A stretch of DNA of 64,000 bases, taken from the NCBI RefSeq assembly GCF_918797505.1, contig NC_092795.1:29747131-29811130 (forward strand). The letters run 5' to 3'. The notes under the pieces were generated by a model. It worked only from the letters and a program-made list of their open reading frames with translations. It had not been told where the DNA came from and ran no database searches. The position numbers and the translations under genes were made by a program. Source of the stretch: Bemisia tabaci (lineage: Eukaryota; Arthropoda; Insecta; Hemiptera; Aleyrodidae). Of the stretch, positions 1 through 11,900 are shown piece after piece (within the stretch, counting starts at the first letter, position 1; the number at the start of each line of letters is the position of its first letter).

Positions 1-800
1 GTTTTATGGCGAAGTGTTCATCCGCAAATGGAATGTAATCTCATTTCAACGATCCGTTCGAATACATTTTTGTGATCAATGTGCAATTGATAGGAGGGTG
101 ACGACTTGTGCGTAGAGACCCGTTTACAGAATTCTGCTGAAAATTGATTTTAAAAAAATTCTAAAATATAATTAAATGCTTTGAATTGGACAAAATTCTA
201 GTTGCCGTAATCGGTTTCCACGAAGTTTTCCTCAATCTCAATATTTTCGAACAGCTGATATCGTATAGTCTCTTCTGCTTGTAAAAGCACAAAATGACGG
301 GGAATACTCAGTGACTTTTTTCGAATCGTTTGCTCGATTGTGTGATTTTGTAAAGCTGGGCTTCTTTGATCCGTTTATTTTCTTCTTACTACACGTAAAT
401 CCAGATTGCTCTTGATTTCAATATACTCCTAAAAGTAAATTGATTTCTAATAAAATGGATCTCGAGGCTTTAAGCCTGTAAGCCTTTAAGAATAAATTTC
501 AAGTGGCATATATTGATGAGGACCTGAGAATCTATAGTCGAAAAACATTGATGCTTCCAATCGGTCGTCTGCTCGAACCAGTAAATAAAGATTTCAAGAC
601 TGACCCAAAGTCCTAGAGGTCAAGAAAGGGTGAGTAACCTCCCCTCACGCGATCAACAGGCATTGACACGTGTGTTTATCAACTAATTTTCAACGTCAAC
701 TAATTTCTGTAATCACTCAAACGGTCGAGCGTCAATTAGTGCCTCAATCGGGAAACTAAACGCGAACAGTCTTTCAACTAGTCGAGTTTTCGTAAGCGGG
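1..800. other. Gene-free left edge, presumed part of the last cyclase intron
   Basis: This AT-rich stretch has no coding exon I can support. I looked on the minus strand for the missing cyclase C-terminal exon, expected to contain a motif like MKGK..PM..WFL, and did not find it. A minus-strand open frame of about 50 codons ends in a stop near 190, but it resembles no cyclase tail. The 5' UTR and promoter of the plus-strand gene starting at 822 must lie near the right end of this stretch. No clear TATA box was recognised. Confidence 0.4.
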
Positions 801-821
801 CAACCGGGGGTTGATCCGACG

Positions 822-1865
822 ATGGGCGACTCGACAATGGAGCTGTTCATCAACTGCTTCTTCGACCAGGTGTTCACGGAGCTGGACCGCGGGAGCCTCA
901 TCCCGCGCTACAAGCGGAAGCAACTGGTCGACTACTTCAGCACGATCATCTACGGCTGCTGCCGCGGCGACTCGGATTCGGACTCCTCGTTCGACGCCCA
1001 GGCCGGCTGCAAGAAGGCCGTCACCTGCGCCCTCGACTACCACGAGGCCATGCGCGCCAAGAACCGGAACCTCTGCCTCCTGGGCAAGTACCACGCCGTC
1101 GTCTACGTCGCCCTCAAGATCTCCTTCGACTGGAAGCTCCGCGACGCGCCCACCCTCACCCGGCTCCTCGAGAACGTCTTCACGTGCGAGGCCACCTTCG
1201 AGCGCCTCTTCGAGGGCGCCATCTTCGGCCCCAAGATCACCCACCTCATCTCCGGCTGGAAGAGCGACTTCGCCAACCGCGCCGAGAACATCGACGCCGT
1301 CGCCTTCTTCCTCGACCACGCCGCCGCCGAGCAACTCGAGTTCCCTTCTTTGGGCACCCGGAGGCGACTAATCGACATCCCGATGACGTCGTACAACCAG
1401 ATGACCCCGGCGAAGATCGCGGCGCAGGCGGCGAAACTCGACGTCCTCACCCTTCTCGTACGCTACGGCGCCGTTCTAACTGACGAGCGGCATCCGGTCA
1501 AGTTCTGTGCGTTCCAACCGGTTTTGTACAAGTTGAACGCGTGCTGTGAGGAGGAGAAAGAGCTCCCCGCGGACTTCCTGGCTTGTTTGGAGCTCCTTCT
1601 GCGCGCGGTCGAGAGGATCCCGAATCTGTTCCCGGAGGATTCCGAGGCGGAGAGTAGTGACGATTTTGTGTCGGTCCACCCCGAGTTGATCGAGCGGGGG
1701 ATCGTCCCGCTGAGCAAGGTCGGCTTGGAGCCGGTCGATCTCAAGCACTTGAGTCGCTGCGCGGTGCGACGCGCGCTCAACGATAGCTGGCAGCTCCCGC
1801 ACGGCATCCAGAGACTGGATGTGCCGGGCCCTGTCAAGCAATATCTCGACTTGGAAGTCGACTGA
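822..1865 (+). CDS. Ankyrin-repeat and SOCS-box protein (ASB-like), 347 aa, intronless
   Basis: This is probably a substrate adaptor of a Cullin-5/Elongin B-C ubiquitin ligase. The last 43 residues (about 305-347) fit a SOCS box. They hold a BC-box-like segment (DLKHLSRCAVRRAL) and then a Cul5-box-like LPHGIQRLDVPGPVKQYL, with the usual spacing to a conserved tyrosine-leucine end. Residues 194-225 (MTPAKIAAQAAKLDVLTLLV) match one ankyrin repeat. The first 190 residues are alpha-helical in character, with an acidic/serine patch near residue 50, and I do not recognise them. The ATG at 822 has an A at -3 and a G at +4. A second methionine at residue 6 is the alternative start. The ORF is strongly GC-rich, with C or G at most third positions in its 5' half, unlike the AT-rich flanks, so an antisense frame stays open across it. 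It probably sits antisense in the last cyclase intron. The family call is fairly sure; the substrate is unknown. Confidence 0.8.
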   Translation: MGDSTMELFINCFFDQVFTELDRGSLIPRYKRKQLVDYFSTIIYGCCRGDSDSDSSFDAQAGCKKAVTCALDYHEAMRAKNRNLCLLGKYHAVVYVALKISFDWKLRDAPTLTRLLENVFTCEATFERLFEGAIFGPKITHLISGWKSDFANRAENIDAVAFFLDHAAAEQLEFPSLGTRRRLIDIPMTSYNQMTPAKIAAQAAKLDVLTLLVRYGAVLTDERHPVKFCAFQPVLYKLNACCEEEKELPADFLACLELLLRAVERIPNLFPEDSEAESSDDFVSVHPELIERGIVPLSKVGLEPVDLKHLSRCAVRRALNDSWQLPHGIQRLDVPGPVKQYLDLEVD

Positions 1866-1913
1866 ATTGGGATTTAAAGCTGATGGTGTGATTGGCGGTC
1901 AGCGGACTGATTG

Positions 1914-2153
1914 TTGAAATTGGTAGACAAAGCTATGGACAAAGAAGATAAAAAGGATATGGAGGGATCCTATCGGTGGAAACGGGTGGCTGCAATAGGC
2001 AAAGGAGGCAGGTGAAGGAGAAACCAACGACAACCTACTAGAGTCCCTTTAGCAAGTCTATCATTTAGTCTAAAAGAACCACCCATTTCAACCAATAGGA
2101 TCACTCCATACTCCCTGTGTCTCCTTTGTCTATAGCTTTGTCTATAAATTTCA
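1914..2153. mobile_element. Palindromic MITE just downstream of the SOCS-box gene
   Basis: The ends are inverted copies of each other: TTGAAAT..TAGACAAAGCTATGG on the left and CTATAGCTTTGTCTA..AATTTCAA on the right. The arms continue inward with imperfect matches (CCTATCGGTGG against CCAATAGGATC). It encodes no protein. The centre (2040) contains TAGAGTCCCTTTA, the terminus of another MITE family in this window, so a fragment of that family may be nested here. Confidence 0.6.
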
Positions 2154-2159
2154 AAAATC

Positions 2160-3331
2160 ATCCCGCAGGTATGCTTGAAAGTGGACTGGAATTTATATAT
2201 ACTTGCATCTGCTGGATTTAGGTTAGGAATATTTTGATGTGGGCAGAAACGGGACTTAAAGCTGATAATGCATGAGTCGTTTGAGATAAGTCGTTGATTT
2301 AGAGTCGTTTTGGAAGCGAAATAAATTGGGATTTCAATTGGCCAATAATGCTATTTTCGGTTTACAGGTACCTAAAAAAGTTTTGAGATAGATGAAAAGT
2401 TTTTGGAGTTTTGAGATTAAGTAAATTGAAATGAAATAATTTGCTGGTAACACTAAGATTTTTGTGTACCTATAAAGGGACTGAACTAGGGCTTGCATTT
2501 GCTGATCATGATATTTTAGACGGGGTACGCATGGAATTAGACTGATCCGTGTTGTATATTTCGTAAAATTTTTTAGTGTAGATAAGATTTACGGAGTATC
2601 GACTGCATTTGCAGAGGAGGTCATTTCATGCTCCGTGATGGGGACAAGGTAGAAAAATACTCGGTCAGAGCGATCTCTCTAAAATGTTTTATTTTTAAAT
2701 GGACTGAATGCTCATGTGGAAGATTCAAGTTTTAGATATAACTTAAAATGCACGGTGAAGTCACTGCTAATCTAACTTTAGGAGATTAGTAGTGATTGAT
2801 TTTATGTCCAAAACTACAGTGGGTCCAAGTTTTTTTTTCGTACGGTAAAATTTGTTGTTTTTTTTATTAAACCCTAAACAATGTTACCTTAAGAGAGCAA
2901 AAATAATGTCATTTGTGATGAACTGAGAATAAATAAAATTCTTACATTTTATGAAATGTTTGCTCCTGTTTTTATCCATCGAGTAGGAAAACCCTAAATT
3001 GCAAATCAAAATCCTAACATATGTATCCAAAACTTGTTTTCAATGCCATGGGACCGCATTGGAAACCTCGAAACTAAAATTACGTCTTAGGAAGAAAAAA
3101 ATGTTTTACAAAACGAAAACTCGGTAAAAATTCAATTTTTGAATTGTGAATTTCCCCTTCTAACTCAACTTTTCATCGTTATTTTTGAGACTTTAAACTA
3201 CAGAAATGCCTGACTTTGCAGATGCATTTTTACAATTTTGTCTCATCTTCTCATTGAAAATTGGTCCATAATATGTTGTGATATGCTTAAGGGAAAGGAG
3301 ACTGGAGATTATGGAAACCAGTTGAACTTAC
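2160..3331. other. Intronic AT-rich sequence without recognised features
   Basis: I see no exon, long repeat or RNA gene. It lies between the SOCS-box gene and the last visible cyclase exon and is presumably intron on the minus strand. Confidence 0.4.
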
Positions 3332-3489
3332 CCATAAGCGTCTTCAGAAACATTGATTTTGCCTTTTTCTCCTGTCGTTTCTGTTCTACTTGTTAGATTC
3401 ACTGTGTTCCCGAAGAGGCAATACCTTGGCATACGGTGCCCGATAACCCCGGTCACCACTTCTCCGGAATGAATTCCAATTGTTATTTT
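3332..3489 (-). CDS. GUCY1B1: Cyclase exon 13 (last visible): nucleotide-specificity region
   Basis: It encodes [17 protein letters not shown], then [20 protein letters not shown] and KINVSEDAY. Acceptor TTTTCAG lies at 3490 and donor GTAAGT at 3326-3331. The exon is 158 nt and ends in phase 2. The cysteine and asparagine of [10 protein letters not shown] recognise guanine and ribose in this family. The following exon is not seen in 1-3331. Confidence 0.93.
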
Positions 3490-5879
3490 CTGAAAAATTT
3501 TAAAAAATTATTGAATGTGCAGTCACATATCGGTCGGATATCGTCAATTGTCTAGAAATTCCAATAAATTGAAAACTATGACGCAAGGGGCCGGCAGATT
3601 TGTCACACGTGGATTGAAAAAACAAAAAATGTTTTGAAACTTTTTAAGTTTTTACACTATATCCTGGTGCGTAATATATTTTTAAGAACTCCCCAGTTAC
3701 TATTGATCGTAAAAAGTCTTTGTGATTTTTCCTCATGCGAAGAGTAATTCGTAAGAATCGCACCCGAAACGGAATAACTACGTAGGAGAATAATTCAAAC
3801 CGCCACAATCTTAAAAGAAAAGCAAAGTCTGCAGTTTTGTGGAAAATACCTCATCAGCTTTGTAAGCTTTAGGAACATGCATAAATAGTTTAGATCTAGA
3901 AAAAAGAAAATTATACTTTGAAAACTGTCACAAAATTAAAATCGACTTTTGTTTTAACGAACTCAAAATCTATTCATTCCATTGGAAGATAATTTCTAGA
4001 AGTGAGACACTTTCGATTCATTCATGTCATTTCCGATGTCTAAAGTCGAAAAATGCGTATTTTAGACTGCGAAAAATGTGAGTTTCGGCTCATGTTTATG
4101 AGAAAACGGACCAACCTGAGCTTTAGTCACCTGTGAGTTTTCTTTACTTTTTAAAAAAAATCACACAAAATTACCAGGGTTGGGCCTGTTGTAAACTTTT
4201 GCCAAGGCAAAAATGAGAGTTGTTCCTGCTAGATAATACGTCTCAAAAATCACGATGAGCGCATCGGCAAACTCTGAAATGCACTCCTAACTTCGAAATC
4301 TGCGTAAGAATTTTGCGTTTTTTTAAGCTTCCCGCTTCAAAAAGGATACTACGGCACAGGTGAACATTTCGTAAAAGAGTCGTTCCATTCAATCCCTGTT
4401 CAACATGGCCGACGCTTCCGCGCGCAATTTGAGGAGAGCACGAAGTCAACAGAGGCGGATATCTATCAACGCGAGAAAAATGTAAATGTAAACACGCTGA
4501 TTGTTATTAAGAGGCGGTTAGTATCGTTCCAGCACATGTGTTTTGGCGGATTGGCGTCGGCTATGTTGAATATTGCGTAGTATCCTTGTGAGCAGGGGTA
4601 AAATGGAATGACTCCTCTAACGAAATGTTCACCTGTGCTGTGGTATCGTTTTTGAGGCGGGGAGCTTGAAAAACGCAAATTTATTATGAAAATTGTGAAG
4701 TAAGGACTGCATTTCAGGCTTTACCGATGCGCTCATCGTGATTTTTGAGACAAGTTCAATGAGTAACAACTTTTTTTTGCTCTTCACTCGAAAAAAAAAA
4801 AACACATTGGATCTAGAGTCCAGACTCTTGAAAACATTGACAAGAAAAAATACTCTTGATTCAATCAGATTTTTGTTTAAATCAAAAGGAAATCCGCTCA
4901 AATTAAGAGGCTTGGTTCTTGATTTAAGAAAAAATCCGATTGAATCAAGAGTTGTTTTTCTTGTCGATGTTTTTAAGAGTCTGGACTCTAGATCCAATGT
5001 GTTTTTTTTTCCAGTGTAGCAAAAGTTTGTAACAGGCCAATTTTGGATTAGCTTTCTTCGGTGAAGATAAAAGATAATTGGAGCTTTTGAAATATTCCAA
5101 CAGAGATACTCAGCTATCACAATTAGCCATCGATTTGTTTTTATGGTAACCTGCTTAAATTCCTCTGTGGTTGCGTTCTAGTCCATAAATAACGAGCTCG
5201 CAGCAGCCAGCTGAATCTGAAAATGTGCTTACTTATTGATAAGAATCATGATCAAGTAACCAATTCTGGTTTTTGAATGACGTACCACAGGCTCTCCATT
5301 TATTATCACTTCCCGTGTCAGGTCCATCATATCGAGGGCCAAACGGGCGATGCACCGCGCGTGTTCGTTGCACGGCTCTGGAAGACCACTAACTGCCATG
5401 TACTTATCACCAACCGTCTCCACCTGCAAGTATCAACATTTTTCTTAGCTGCTCCTCCAGATTCTTCATGAGTTTCAATCGGACTGCATTTTAAAAAATA
5501 GGATATACCAATATTCCGTGCCTTTTTTATATGAATTTTCTCAAATAAAAATGAGCACCTCTCGCTGCATTGAGCTTGACTTAAGGTTTGACTTGACCAT
5601 GAACCCCTCCTGGCCTCCCTCCTTCTACCACCTCTTGACCTCCTCTTGGAAATTTCACAATTTCTATAGGGGTTTAGTCCTGAGATCGTTTTTACTTCTC
5701 GCGTTTTCACTTTTCTCACTGCTAAAAACAAAGAGATAATATTAATCTCTCCTCTCCTGCATACAATAGAACAAATAAGCTCGCCTGTAAGCTTTTCAAC
5801 GTGGACCAGTGCAGCGCTCTGGTGGCTCAAATTGGAAATTAAAACGGTGGGTTGGTTTGCAACCATGTCTCTAGCACTA

Positions 5880-5931
<52 letters not shown>

Positions 5932-8900
5932 ACGTCAAAAACCCAGCTTTTCAAAGGGCGATATCTCGGTTAATATTGAACGTAGAAAGTCGCTGTTTGG
6001 AATGATCTCATTATTTTTAGCGAATACTCAAGAACTTAGCATAAAAACACAATGGAGAATTTTCAGGTGTCTGAAATTTGATGAATTTCTTGTTTGAATG
6101 GACGCTACCAAGTGAGCTGAACACGAGAATACCCTTGGTTCATAAATTGAACAATTATTGGAGGAGATATGACAAAATGATCTAATCTGCTAAAATACGT
6201 GCGGTTAAATGGGAAATGCTGCCAGACGACGTCATGTCACTAGGTGGCGCATTTTCTCACTTTTAAATCTATTTAGATACTATTTCCCATAGCCGAAAAA
6301 AATGATAAAAAATACTGCAAAATCAGTTCTTACGGCACTTTCATATAAAGCAATAAAAAATTTGCGTGCAAATTCCCCATTCTGTGATCAGCACTACTAA
6401 CCCATTTGTCTTATCCATCGGCAGCTTACGCATAAATTACTCTCCAAGCCTAGCCGTGTTGTGTTTAATGTGGACGAATTCAATTTTTATCAGGCTTCTA
6501 ATCTGCCGTGCTAAGGAAGAACGCCGTATGAGCCTCTAGACGTTGCCAGGTTTTCTCCGATAAAAACCGAAATTGCTGAGAAATTTGTGAATTTTTTTCC
6601 CCAAAATGTTCAGACAATTTAGTGCGCAATTTAATGTAAAATATCTGAAAGTTTCAAGAAAAAATATCCATGAATTTTGTCAAAAATACTTGTTTTATCG
6701 AGGGAACTTTGGAAACTCTCGAATGTTCATACGGCGTTTTTCCTTAGCACGGCAGTAATCCTGTACAGTTCTGGGCATTGAGCTCAGTTAGGAATCTAAA
6801 ATCTTCTCTCTTTTTACATTTTTTATTCGTGTTTACCTTGTAGACGTTAGGATTTTTCTTCGGGTCGGTGAGAGTGTCGAATGCTGTGTAGAGCTGGTTG
6901 AGCATGCACACGATTTTCATGGCCCCCTGCGAGTCCGTGTTGAGGGCGCAGTAGTCGCTGAACCCGACTATGCCCGAGAACAGCAGCGTGACGCAGTCGT
7001 AACGCTTCGGCGGCACCGGTCTCTTGTGACTCAGTTCGTTTGCCACCGAGATTGGAAGCACCGAATATAAAAGTCTGCCAAATAAAATTGTTCCACATTA
7101 ACAATTGCTCATTTTTAAAAACTCCAATATCATACGAAGCAAACCGGTCACTTCTAAAATGAGACTTTCGAAAAAATACTTATATGGGCGATGAAACTTC
7201 CAAATCACGTATCTCGTTTGCGATGTTTCAAAATCTCCGCTTTGGACACTGTTTTCTTTTTCTTTTTCTTTTTTTTTAAAAAAAGCGAACGAAGCAAAAT
7301 GATTGTTTCAATTTTTTGCCCAATGTTTTTCCCGCAGAGAAAAAATACCACGGAAGGTTTCAAGAGTTGACGTTCAGTAGATTTCCATTCAAAGAATACA
7401 GGATGTCAGGACATACCTAGAGACGTGGTTTAGGAGGTTCATTTTAACGTCGATATGCGATTGTGTAGGACTGGTATTGGAACAAATTATGAAAGAACAA
7501 ACACAAAATGTGGTTTAATGATTTTAACTTCCGCCGCCGCGCCGCGCCGACCGCACCGTGTTTGGCGCAATGCCTGAAGTATTCACGCAGTCTTGTAGGC
7601 GCTATGTGTCTCACGCTGACCGTACTATGTTTGACGCAATGCGTGAAGTATTCTTGCATTCTTGTAGGCGCTATCCGTTTCATGCTGACCACAATAACCG
7701 CACTGTGTTTGATGCAATGCGTGAAGTATTCGCGCAGTCTTGTAGGCGCTAATATGTGTCACATGCCGATTGCCGTGCCGAGGGCTCCTCCTGTTCATCT
7801 CAAGTCCTCGTCATCATTTCTCCCTAAGTCGCGCCGTTCCAGACCAAATTGTGTGTTTGCTTTCTCTCTTAACTCGACTAATTAAAGGTGCAAAGGTGCT
7901 GTCTCTTGTATCTCTGAGAGACGACACAGTTAGAAATTACCATACCCTCAGGAACTGAGAGATTTTGTAGTCTTTTCTCGTTTGTAATTTTTTTTTCTAA
8001 ATCCGATTTTTTTTGTACCACCATTTAAAAAAATTGCAAAATTTTCCGCCCCCTAGATTTGTCGCCATGGGGCGCGGCCCATGTGGCCACCCCCTTAATC
8101 CGGCCCTGGATCATCCACAGGATTTTAGATCCCATGGCAAACTTTCACTGTCTTTCAGGGATTCTTAGACCACAGTCTGAAAACTGATGTCTTGATGTCT
8201 CAGTACTTTTCCCGTAACTCATATTATGTTTTTCTGTTCGCCCTTATTCATGGATGGTGAGACTCACCTAGTTGTCTTTTGCTTTTCCGTTTCTAAGTCC
8301 CGATAAGTTTGTTGGAGTTTGTCCGTTAAAATCTCCAAATTCTTTGTTAGTTTATAATCTGCCTCGAACTGTTCAGACATGAGAACGAGGTCTCTAGTCG
8401 CGTCATGCAGAGGAATATCACTTATGTACAGGCCCCTCCTGAAAAAGAAAATGTTAAGTCAGTACATTAATGGAACACTGATTAGGCATCCCAGTTTTAC
8501 ATGGTGAATAATAAGAACCCGAGACTTTTTTTGGTAACTTAACTTGTTTTTTTTTTCTCTCTCTCAAGTCGCACGTCTCGTCGCTAAACTTTCAACTTAA
8601 TTTCTAGCATTGGCGGATCCATTAATTTGGCAACACCGGGTTTCCTCCATTTAAACCTATGCAAAAGTATCGATTCTTGGAGGGGTCAGGTGCTCCGACA
8701 AGAATCGATTACTTAACATAGGTTTAAATGGAGAAAACCCGGTGTTGCCAAATTTCTAGATCCGCTTCTGATTTCTAGACATAAAAAATCCGCACGTCCA
8801 TATTTTCATGCATCCGATATTACAAAAAGAGAAAGTTTGACTCACATGGCCCGTAAAACTTCTCGTTTTGTGTAACCGAACTTTTCGGTCAAAGCAAATA

Positions 8901-11900
8901 ATCCTCAGCACCAATGACCAAAAATGTTGTCAATCACATCGAGACTCGGATTTTCTACCAAAGACTTTGGTTATCGAGACTGAGTTTTAGTTTCTATGAC
9001 CGACAAATTTGGTTTTCTGAACCAGAAACACTCGTGGCCTGCATGATTCGAGGTTCGGTTGTTGGAACAGAAATTCCTGTCTTCGTGAAAATCCTTCAAT
9101 TATACAAATACTGAGTTTGTATTTTCTTTACTTTTGGCCGATGAGGGAAGTTTTAGACAGATTAATGTAAAAATAAAACCCCCAAAAACACGAAGTGTTC
9201 GTCAAGCGACATCATTTCTGCGAAGAATTGTTCAGGCATCACAAGTTTTCAAGAAAATTGGATGAATCTATCTTTTGTTTCCTCTGATATTTTTTTGGGT
9301 TAAAAATTGACGAACATCTCATTCGCATACCAATTGGTAATGTCATTTTGGAAGTGATTTGAATTAATTTAAAGTCTCTCAAGAAGTCTAAACACTTTTT
9401 ATTTTCGAAAATATGTTTGAGCTATTGAGCATCCGTGCACTCGAAGTGGAGCTTCAGAGAAAGGGGGCAGAACTCACCTTGTTAAATCATCCAAGTTTAG
9501 CACACTCGGATAACAGAGGAAGATCATGAGGTCAGATTCAGGAATGTATAGCATTTGACCCTGAAACGCAGTAAAAAATATAGTTGAAGTGCTCAATATT
9601 TGCCTCATATCATGCATGATATTTTGATGACAAGACTTATAGCGCTCGAATTCTCACTCTGTTCAGTGGCTCCTTTAGTTCAAATATTTGTTACCCCCAA
9701 CTGAGTATTGCGAAAACAAATCATTGGAGACGAGGCTAAAATTGAAAAAGTGTGGAGTACTGTTTTCTAACTTCCTTAACAAACAAATACCAAATGACGG
9801 CACGTGTTGTTCCAATGTAAATCCGGTGCACTTAAAATGTTTTGACAACTGTCCGGTCTGAAATATACCTTAAAAATCGTTACCCATACGTCGCAGATAA
9901 CTTTCGAGGTACATAAAAATGATTAAACTACGTTTATTTCCAACTTCTTTTCCCCAAAAGCCGCTTCCCCTATCAATGAGAGTATTTAATATCGTATTAA
10001 TTACATTTTATCTCTCATGTGGTGCTCGTGTAGACGGACTGGCTTTACGCAACCAATCAACAGACGAATCCTTACTGATCCAGGTATGCGAGTACACGTT
10101 AAATCATGCAAATCTCCGATTATCCTACATAATCAACCTGGGTCACGATTCATGCTGCACTCAACTCGTACAATACTTGCACAAGAACGCGATAACCACC
10201 ATTATCGCGAGTTTGGAGGACACCAGCCTCTATGCGACCAACGAACTCAGTAAAAATATGGTTTTTATCGTCAACGACTGTAGCGACATTGTGAATTTCA
10301 TACTAGGCTCGATGGTCAGTTTCTGGGACTCTGATAAAAATTTTACCAACCATCTATACGAATATCCACCGTCGCGTAACAATGTAACCAGCCGCGGAGG
10401 TTTCTACCAAAGATCAGCCTTCCCGAACTTTTGCATCCTTAACGATGCCAAAACGGGGGCCAGCGTGCGAGATTTCAGTAGGCCTTGCGATGTAACAATC
10501 AAAATGACGCTCCAAGATATTGCGGACGGCAGCATATTAAAGGGAAAATTACTTGATTTCACAGGCGAAGCCTATAATCAAGTTTGGAATCCAGATAACT
10601 ATTTAATTTTCGTTGTTTCACCCAGAGTGGAAGATGACGAGTCGAAAATGAGACGGCAGCCTCCAACCTGTAATTTATTTTTCATCTTCCGATTGATATG
10701 GAGAATTTTTAAGGGGCGCAAGACGATGATCTGCTTTCCTGTAGAATGTTACTGGTACGACTCGTTTTTCAACAAAACGCATGTTTTCACAGGCTCACAA
10801 GGAGAAGAGTTTTTCGAATTTGAATGGCCATCGATGAACCGAAAAAATTTTCATTACTATACCGATATTTACAATTATAATGATGATCAGCAGCAGGTCC
10901 AATTGAGGTCGGGCTACTTACAATGGGAAGCACCCGTCCACACAGCGATCAAAGTTCTAGGCCAAAAACGAACCGGAACCATACAGCAAACTCCAGTTAC
11001 ACCTGGGGATCTTGCTATGACCGAGCAAAAATTTGCGATCAAATATGACATGGTAATACTCCTCATCGATGCTAGCTCCCGCCTGAGAAGTACTAATTAC
11101 GAAAACTACGACCACCTAGCCGTTACCGATACTGGGTCTCTATGCTTCCACATCCCACGATCAGGTTTCAAGCCACAATACTTGACAGTATTCAAATGTT
11201 TCAGTCAGAAAGTCTGGGTGTGTTTCTTGGCTACGATTGCAACTTTTCTCCTCATGCACCACTTCCATAAATCGTTCCAGTCGCAACATCTGGCGCACCT
11301 GTACTCGGAGTATGAGCTTGTCCAGTACGAGAGTCTATCAACAGCCCTGACTATCTATAGATATTTTCTCTGTGTGGCTCAGCCACGGTTGTTGCTCGGT
11401 AAGCTGCGTTCCGGGAAGATCCTGTTCGGTACTTTCGTGTTCGCAGCTCTCATTTTGACCACACTCTTGCAGAGCGGGATGGTTACCTTCCTGAACACAC
11501 GAATCCGTTACGCTGACATCAATACGTTAGAGCACCTCGCCGCGTCAGACATGCTCGTACAGTCACCAAATCTGCGTTTGGACGAGGACTTCTGCGGGAG
11601 AGAAGAGCAGCTGCACTGGCTACAAAAGCGCCTCGTCGGAAGCTTTCATTACAGCTATAATGTCTACATGAGCGAGATCCAGTACGTCGTCAATTCCAGT
11701 TTTTCAAACGTATCAGATTGTGAGATCTGCGACAGGCTCGAACAATTTGAGGAGTTCACAGTCGCAGGATTGTCGGCGATGAAGAATCTCGAGGCGAGCA
11801 TGACCTCTGACGCTTTCATGGGGATCACCTCAGCGCAGCTGTCGAGACGCAACTGGGGTTTCATGGAATTCCGTCGGATCTTCGAATATCACACAACTCG

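Noticed and set aside
190..360. Minus-strand open frame ending in a stop, a possible last cyclase exon
   Set aside because: About 50 codons with no convincing acceptor and none of the residues expected at the beta-1 C-terminus.
774..1334. 186-codon minus-strand ORF opposite the SOCS-box gene
   Set aside because: It is a shadow of the GC3-rich plus-strand gene. The protein is a low-complexity V/E/G/L string and the plus-strand product has recognisable domains.
4629..5120. 163-codon minus-strand ORF
   Set aside because: It runs through the CACTG palindrome at 4785-5016. The same peptide appears on both strands and at four other sites.
8914..9114. 66-codon plus-strand ORF near cyclase exon 9
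   Set aside because: No domain, no paralogue in the window, intronic position; consistent with chance.
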